Below, piece after piece: positions 55,225 through 59,457 of a stretch of DNA of 59,457 nucleotides. The translations under genes were made by a program, and so were the position numbers. Origin of the DNA: Acetonema longum DSM 6540. GTDB lineage: Bacteria; Bacillota; Negativicutes; Sporomusales; Acetonemataceae. How positions within the stretch are numbered: position 1 is the stretch's first letter; each line of letters begins with the position of its first letter. Location of the stretch: contig NZ_AFGF01000121.1 of NCBI RefSeq assembly GCF_000219125.1, positions 1 to 59,457 of the forward strand, read 5' to 3'. The notes beneath the pieces were generated by a model. That model saw only the letters and a program-made list of their open reading frames with translations. It made no database searches and was not told the DNA's origin.

Positions 55225-56478
55225 ATGAGTGTCAGTCATGAAACTGAATTGACCATTGAGAAATACGAAAAGTATATTAATCCCTCACTGGCGAGACTGT
55301 TTCGCTTCATGGGCTTAAATTCAGTGGAGGGGGAAGCGGAAGGCGTATTCATCCGAGATACAGATGGAAAACAATTTTTGGATTGTTTAGGCGGCTATGG
55401 CGTTTTTAGTCTGGGACACCGGCATCCTAAGGTGGTGGAGGCGGTCAGGGAACAGTTGGATCAAATGCCCCTGTCCAGTAAAGTATTGTTCAGCAAAACC
55501 ATGGCTGATCTGGCTGAAATGCTGGCGGCTATCACACCGGGAGACCTGCAGTACAGCTTCTTTTGCAACAGCGGCGCCGAGGCGGTGGAGGGAGCGTTGA
55601 AACTGGCCAGGCTGCACACAGGCCGCTCCAAAGTGATCGCTACAGTTAACTCCTTTCACGGCAAAACTTTCGGCGCATTAAGCGCTACCGGGCGGGACCT
55701 GTTTCGGGAGCCTTTTCAGCCTCTCATGCAGGGCTTTTGTCATGCGCCTTTCGGTGACATTCAGACGCTCGAGAAGATCATCGACAAGGAAACGGCTGCG
55801 GTTATTATGGAACCCATTCAGGGTGAAGGCGGCATTATTGTTCCCCCGGATGATTATCTTCCCCGCATCAGAGAATTATGTGACCACTATCACGCGCTAT
55901 TGATTTGTGATGAGGTTCAGACCGGCTTAGGGCGTACTGGCAAGATGTTTGCTTCCGAACATTATGGAGTTGTTCCGGATATTATCACTACTGCCAAAGC
56001 CCTGGGGGGCGGAGTCATGCCGATTGGCGCCTTTACCGCTCGTCCGGCAGTCTGGGATCGCCTGATTGTCAGTCCGTTCCTGCACACGTCGACTTTCGGC
56101 GGCAATCCTCTTGCCTGTGCTGCTGCCTGCGCTACCCTTCAGGTGCTGCAGGATGAAAACTTGTCGGAACGGGCCGCCCGGCTGGGAGACTATTTTACCG
56201 CTAAACTGAAACAGCTGCAGCTTGAATATCCCAATGTTATTAAAGAAGTTCGCGGTAAAGGGCTGATGATCGGCATTGAACTCACCAAAGAAGGGATTGG
56301 CGGGTTGGTCATGTCTGAGATGGTTAATCGCGGCATTCTGGTGGCATATACCTTAAATAATCCCAAGGTGATACGAATTGAACCACCTTTAATCATTCAA
56401 GCCGAACAAATTGATTTTGTCGCGGAAGCTCTTGCGGCCACAGCGGGATTGGCGGATCAAATGTTAGAAGACTTATAG
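55225..56478 (+). CDS. Class III aminotransferase, putrescine aminotransferase-like
   Basis: A PLP enzyme of 417 residues. I recall close resemblance to E. coli PatA: the SFFCNSGAEAVEGALKLA, FHGKTFGALSATG and EPIQGEGGIIVPP motifs are all present. So are LICDEVQTGLGRTGKMFASE, PLP lysine K258 in TTAKALGGGVMPIGA, and TSTFGGNPLACAAA. It probably moves the amino group of putrescine or another diamine to 2-oxoglutarate; acetylornithine aminotransferase is the main alternative. AGGAGGGG precedes the ATG. It is followed after 23 bp by an SRPBCC protein. Confidence 0.87.
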   Translation: MSVSHETELTIEKYEKYINPSLARLFRFMGLNSVEGEAEGVFIRDTDGKQFLDCLGGYGVFSLGHRHPKVVEAVREQLDQMPLSSKVLFSKTMADLAEMLAAITPGDLQYSFFCNSGAEAVEGALKLARLHTGRSKVIATVNSFHGKTFGALSATGRDLFREPFQPLMQGFCHAPFGDIQTLEKIIDKETAAVIMEPIQGEGGIIVPPDDYLPRIRELCDHYHALLICDEVQTGLGRTGKMFASEHYGVVPDIITTAKALGGGVMPIGAFTARPAVWDRLIVSPFLHTSTFGGNPLACAAACATLQVLQDENLSERAARLGDYFTAKLKQLQLEYPNVIKEVRGKGLMIGIELTKEGIGGLVMSEMVNRGILVAYTLNNPKVIRIEPPLIIQAEQIDFVAEALAATAGLADQMLEDL

Positions 56479-56501
56479 TGCCAGAAGGGAGAGTGAGGAC
56501 A

Positions 56502-56942
56502 ATGCCTTATGTGGAAGTTACCCTGCCAGTCCGGTGCGATCGGGAAAAAATTTACCCGATCATTAAAGATATGGAGAAATACCCTCAATTCATGAAGGAC
56601 CTGGAAAGTGTTGAGGTTTTGGAGCGAAAAGACAACACCACCCTCACCAAATGGGTTTCCAATGTGGATGGCCGGATTATCCGCTGGACGGAACAGGATG
56701 TTTTCGATGATCCTAATATGCATATCTCCTATCGCCAAATTGAAGGAGACCTTAATAAATTTGAAGGAGAATGGGTTTTGACCCCCATTGACGACGGAAC
56801 CGAGATCAAGCTGACCGTGGATTTTGAGTTTGGCATCCCGATGATTGCCGGTCTGTTAAACCCCATTCTCAAAAAAAAGGTAAGGGATAATAGCATGAAC
56901 ATGCTCGTTGCTATCAAAGAAAGAATGGAACAGACTATCTAA
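56502..56942 (+). CDS. SRPBCC/COQ10-like lipid-binding fold protein
   Basis: A 146-residue START-like fold of the polyketide cyclase/dehydrase or COQ10 type: PVRCDREKIYPIIKDMEKYP at the start, then IIRWTEQDVFDD and GTEIKLTVDFEFGIP. It likely binds a small hydrophobic ligand; the ligand is unknown. The ATG at 56502 has GAGG upstream. It is in line with the aminotransferase gene and may be co-transcribed. Confidence 0.78.
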   Translation: MPYVEVTLPVRCDREKIYPIIKDMEKYPQFMKDLESVEVLERKDNTTLTKWVSNVDGRIIRWTEQDVFDDPNMHISYRQIEGDLNKFEGEWVLTPIDDGTEIKLTVDFEFGIPMIAGLLNPILKKKVRDNSMNMLVAIKERMEQTI

Positions 56943-56989
56943 AATGGTTGCCAAGGCGAATTTTGAGCGGATATTTATCCTGTGGAGTC

Positions 56990-57018
56990 TTGTGAAATCT
57001 GAGTAAAACACTTATAAT
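56990..57018 (+). promoter_or_regulatory. Sigma-A promoter of htpX
   Basis: TTGTGA (56990-56995) and consensus TATAAT (57013-57018) are 17 bp apart, leaving a leader of about 100 nt. A second TTGACA at 57086 has no -10 partner. Confidence 0.7.
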
Positions 57019-57122
57019 TGAAATACGTACACAGATGGGAGGGATAGCTGCGAAACCGACGAGTTGCTAAACCTTGCTTTTGATAAATTGACAGACATCA
57101 CTTGTTTGGAGGTGTTCAGCGG

Positions 57123-57992
57123 TTGAATTCATTGAAAACGACTGTTTTGCTCGCTGCATTAACCGGTCTCTTGCTGGCCATCGGGAATTTATTTGGCGGG
57201 ACTCAAGGTATGACCTTTATGCTTTTGGTCTCGGTATTGATGAATTTCTTCAGCTACTGGTATAGCGATAAAATCGTACTAAAGATGTATGGGGCCAGAG
57301 AGGTTACCATGGATCAGGCGCCTGACCTGGTACGGATGGTGGACCGTTTGACTCAAACCGCGGGTATGCCTATGCCGCGAGTCTATATTATTAACACGGA
57401 TACTCCCAACGCCTTCGCCACCGGACGGGATCCAGAGCATGCGGCAGTGGCGGTTACCACCAGTATTATGCGCGCCTTGACTTACGAGGAACTGGAAGGG
57501 GTGCTGGCTCACGAACTGGCTCATATCCAAAATCGAGACACCTTAATCAGTACGGTGGTGGCCACCATTGCGGGTGTCATCACCATGATTGCCAATATTG
57601 CCCAATGGGCGGCCATATTCGGTCTCGGGCGAGGCAATGACAACGAGGATAACGGCATTGGCGGCATCCTTGAATTTGTCATTCTGGTAGTGGTGGCCCC
57701 CCTGGCTGCTACCTTGATCCAGCTTGGCATATCCCGTACCAGAGAATTTCAGGCCGATGCCACCGGGGCTAAATTTTGCGGCAAGCCGCTGGCGCTGGCC
57801 AGTGCACTGCAAAAAATTGAGTATTACGCCAAACACAGAGTGATGCCGGAGGCAACTCCCTCTACTTCACACATGTTCATCGTAAATCCGTTCAGCGGCG
57901 CCGGCAGCTGGATGACCAGCCTGTTCAGCACTCACCCGTCGACGGAACAACGTGTGGCGAAGTTACAGGAACTAGCCCGCCAGATGCGATAG
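57123..57992 (+). CDS. htpX: Membrane zinc metalloprotease HtpX
   Basis: M48-family protease that clears damaged membrane proteins. The 289 residues have two N-terminal transmembrane helices (about 6-22 and 30-47) and the zinc motif HELAH (His130, His134). Further helices lie at about 145-200, and a third-ligand region follows in [12 protein letters not shown]. The TTG at 57123 has GGAGGTG eight bases upstream; the longer frame adds seven residues. Its TAG stop is the first base triplet of repeat D. Heat control is likely but no operator was seen. Confidence 0.94.
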   Translation: MNSLKTTVLLAALTGLLLAIGNLFGGTQGMTFMLLVSVLMNFFSYWYSDKIVLKMYGAREVTMDQAPDLVRMVDRLTQTAGMPMPRVYIINTDTPNAFATGRDPEHAAVAVTTSIMRALTYEELEGVLAHELAHIQNRDTLISTVVATIAGVITMIANIAQWAAIFGLGRGNDNEDNGIGGILEFVILVVVAPLAATLIQLGISRTREFQADATGAKFCGKPLALASALQKIEYYAKHRVMPEATPSTSHMFIVNPFSGAGSWMTSLFSTHPSTEQRVAKLQELARQMR

Positions 57993-58256
57993 GGAACCGT
58001 TGGAAATGGCCCATCTGCGTCACTTCAGCTTCCTGCGGGCGCGACGTGTCCTGCGAACATAGTCACGCACGTCCTCGTCACGCTGTATCGTAATTCGCGA
58101 CTTCTCGGGAGAGTGATGATAGTGGATGCTTTCTCACAAGCCAAAAAAGTCGTCTGAGTTTTTCACCAGTATGGAAACGCAAGCGTTTCTCTTATCTAGC
58201 ATCTGAACCTTTTTGAACGGTTCCAGATCCGAGGCTGCAGATGGGTTTTATGATGG
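57990..58256 (+). repeat. Modular palindromic repeat, copy D (best full-length copy)
   Basis: It starts TAGGGAACCGTTGG at the htpX stop and contains CCCATCTGCGTCACTTCAGC, the GC-rich arm to GTCCTCGTCACGC, and the inner module. That module has GACTTCTCGG/CCAAAAAAGTC and GAAACGC-AA-GCGTTTC. It then runs GCATCTGAACCTTTTTGAAC, GGTTCCAGATCCGAGG and GCAGATGGG. Outer arms GGAACCGTT/AACGGTTCC and CCCATCTGC/GCAGATGGG pair perfectly. Confidence 0.88.
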
Positions 58257-58266
58257 GCTCTTACGC

Positions 58267-58299
58267 AACCCCTGGAAGAAAAATCTTTCAGGGGTTTTT
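58267..58299 (+). terminator. Terminator after htpX and repeat D
   Basis: The stem AACCCCTGGAAGA/TCTTTCAGGGGTT is followed by TTT. It lies just beyond the repeat, so the repeat is transcribed as the htpX 3' untranslated region. Confidence 0.8.
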
Positions 58300-58349
58300 C
58301 CGGTGTCTTGTTCGTACATACTAATAAGGATGTATTAAGGAGGGATATG

Positions 58350-59423
58350 ATGGATGCTGGGTTAGAATGGTTCAAACGACTGACTGAGGCGCCGGGAATC
58401 TCGGGATATGAAAGCCGGGTAAAGAATGTCTTAAAAGAGAGATTGTCAGGAGTGGCTGATCTGTCCTATGATCACATTGGCAGCGTATTGTTTCGTAAAC
58501 AGGGTGACCAACCGGCGCCCAGGATTATGCTGGCAACCCATATGGATGAAATCGGCTTTCTGGTTAAACATATAACCAAAGAAGGCTTCCTTAAATTTAC
58601 GACCATTGGCGGTTGGTGGGAGCAGGTTATGCTGGGACAGCGGGTAACAGTGCTGGCTAAAAATCAGGATATTCCCGGCGTGATCGGCAGTAAACCGCCT
58701 CATATTCTTAGCGCCGAAGAACGGAAGAAAGTTGTTCAGAAAAAGGAAATGTATATTGATGTGGGGGCCAAAGACGAGCAGGAAGTGCGAGAAAAGATGG
58801 GGATCAAACCGGGAGACGCAGTGGTTCCCTATAGCGAGTTTGCGGTTATGGCCAATGAAAAAATGCTGATGGCTAAGGCATGGGATAACCGGATTGGCTG
58901 CGCCATTATGGTTGATGTGCTAGAACAGTTGGGCAAAATATCCCATCCCAATACAGTATATGGTGCGGCTACCGTGCAGGAGGAAGTGGGCTTGAGAGGC
59001 GCTAAAACCAGCGCGGCCATGGTTGATCCGGACATTGCCTTCGTGATTGATACCTGTGTGGCTGGTGACACTCCCGGGGTTACGGATGACCAAGCCTCCA
59101 GTAAACTCGGCAAAGGTGCGGCTGTTTCGATTTATGACTCCAGCTTGATTCCCCATATTCCGTTGCGGGATTATGTCATTGAAACCGCGGAAAGTGAAAA
59201 GATACCTTATCAACTGGAATTCACCGAAGGCGGCGGAACAGACGCCGGCCGTATTCATCTGCACAGCCGCGGCGTGCCCAGCCTGGTGATCAGTATTCCA
59301 ACCCGCTATATTCACAGCCACAATAGCATCATCCATCGAGATGATTATGAAGCTGCAGTGAAACTGTTAGTTGCCGTGCTCAGAAAACTAGATGAAACAG
59401 CATATCACAAATTGCTGGGATAG
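58350..59423 (+). CDS. M42 family metallopeptidase
   Basis: A dodecameric co-catalytic aminopeptidase (FrvX/TET type) of 357 residues. Metal-binding and catalytic segments are THMDEIGFLVKHI, KAWDNRIGC, VQEEVGLRGAKTS, and FTEGGGTDAGRIHL ahead of HSHNSIIHRDD. The start at 58350 is chosen because AGGAGGG ends five bases before it; ATG 58347 is only two bases away. It acts in the cytoplasm on short peptides. It sits alone after the htpX terminator. Confidence 0.94.
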   Translation: MDAGLEWFKRLTEAPGISGYESRVKNVLKERLSGVADLSYDHIGSVLFRKQGDQPAPRIMLATHMDEIGFLVKHITKEGFLKFTTIGGWWEQVMLGQRVTVLAKNQDIPGVIGSKPPHILSAEERKKVVQKKEMYIDVGAKDEQEVREKMGIKPGDAVVPYSEFAVMANEKMLMAKAWDNRIGCAIMVDVLEQLGKISHPNTVYGAATVQEEVGLRGAKTSAAMVDPDIAFVIDTCVAGDTPGVTDDQASSKLGKGAAVSIYDSSLIPHIPLRDYVIETAESEKIPYQLEFTEGGGTDAGRIHLHSRGVPSLVISIPTRYIHSHNSIIHRDDYEAAVKLLVAVLRKLDETAYHKLLG

Positions 59424-59445
59424 TGCTGCTGCTGGCTATCCCAGC
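59414..59445 (+). other. Hairpin spanning the peptidase stop codon
   Basis: GCTGGGATAG and CTATCCCAGC form a perfect ten-base stem around GCTGCTGCTGG-type sequence. The TAG stop is in the left arm. No T-run follows before the window ends, so terminator status is unclear. Confidence 0.5.
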
Positions 59446-59457
59446 ATACATAAATAC

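Noticed and set aside
56978-57122. A riboswitch or RNA thermometer in the htpX leader.
   Set aside because: No known conserved motif was found, and only weak pairings could be drawn.

Overview
The window is a chromosomal segment of an endospore-forming member of the Firmicutes, most likely a Negativicutes/Sporomusa-type or related anaerobic lineage. That placement is inferred from gene content; no 16S rRNA gene is present. The sporulation genes gpr, spoIIP, yqfC and yqfD lie among housekeeping genes whose order closely follows the comEA-to-sigA segment of Bacillus subtilis: comEA-comEC-holA-rpsT-gpr-spoIIP-lepA-hemW-hrcA-grpE-dnaK-dnaJ-prmA-rsmE-mtaB-rpsU-yqeY-nfeD-floA-yqfC-yqfD-phoH-pgpH-ybeY-dgkA-era-recO-ppsR-dnaG-rpoD-trmK-yqfO.

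Layout. 1-3.8 kb: a tRNA-Asn, then prfC on the minus strand, RNase P RNA, and two further minus-strand genes (a metallophosphoesterase and an unknown). 3.8-6.7 kb: leuS behind a T-box leader. 6.7-11.1 kb: DNA-uptake genes comEA/comEC, holA, and convergent rpsT. 11.2-17.3 kb: cell-wall and spore genes (two NlpC/P60 hydrolases, gpr, a YkuD transpeptidase, spoIIP) and a small unknown membrane protein. 17.3-20.3 kb: lepA-hemW. 20.3-30.3 kb: a CIRCE-controlled heat-shock operon, hrcA-chaperonin-grpE-dnaK-dnaJ, running on into prmA-rsmE-mtaB-HIT. It carries an archaeal-like (group III type) chaperonin between hrcA and grpE. 30.3-36.1 kb: rpsU-yqeY, nfeD-floA, an IS3 transposase remnant and a HerA-like ATPase. 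36.2-47.4 kb: yqfC-yqfD-phoH-pgpH-ybeY-dgkA-era-DUF502-CNNM-recO, ppsR and dgt. 47.6-51.6 kb: dnaG-rpoD. 51.9-52.3 kb: a tRNA Asn-(Met or Ile2)-Glu cluster. 52.4-59.4 kb: trmK-yqfO-yhaM, a PatA-like aminotransferase with an SRPBCC protein, htpX, and an M42 peptidase.

Three things stand out. (1) A dispersed modular palindromic repeat has seven full or partial copies here. Every one starts within a few bases of the upstream gene's stop codon. The copies mix two optional internal modules and show compensatory base changes in their stems. (2) RpoD is about 700 residues long. Between regions 1.2 and 2 it carries roughly 310 extra residues that look like repeated region-1.1-like units. (3) The CNNM/CorC gene appears to carry two mutually compensating frameshifts at its 5' end, so its first membrane segment is read in the wrong frame.

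Start codons are often TTG or GTG, and several starts were chosen by Shine-Dalgarno spacing. No CRISPR array, prophage, complete insertion sequence or replication origin was seen. Everything here was read by eye; promoter calls and domain limits are approximate.
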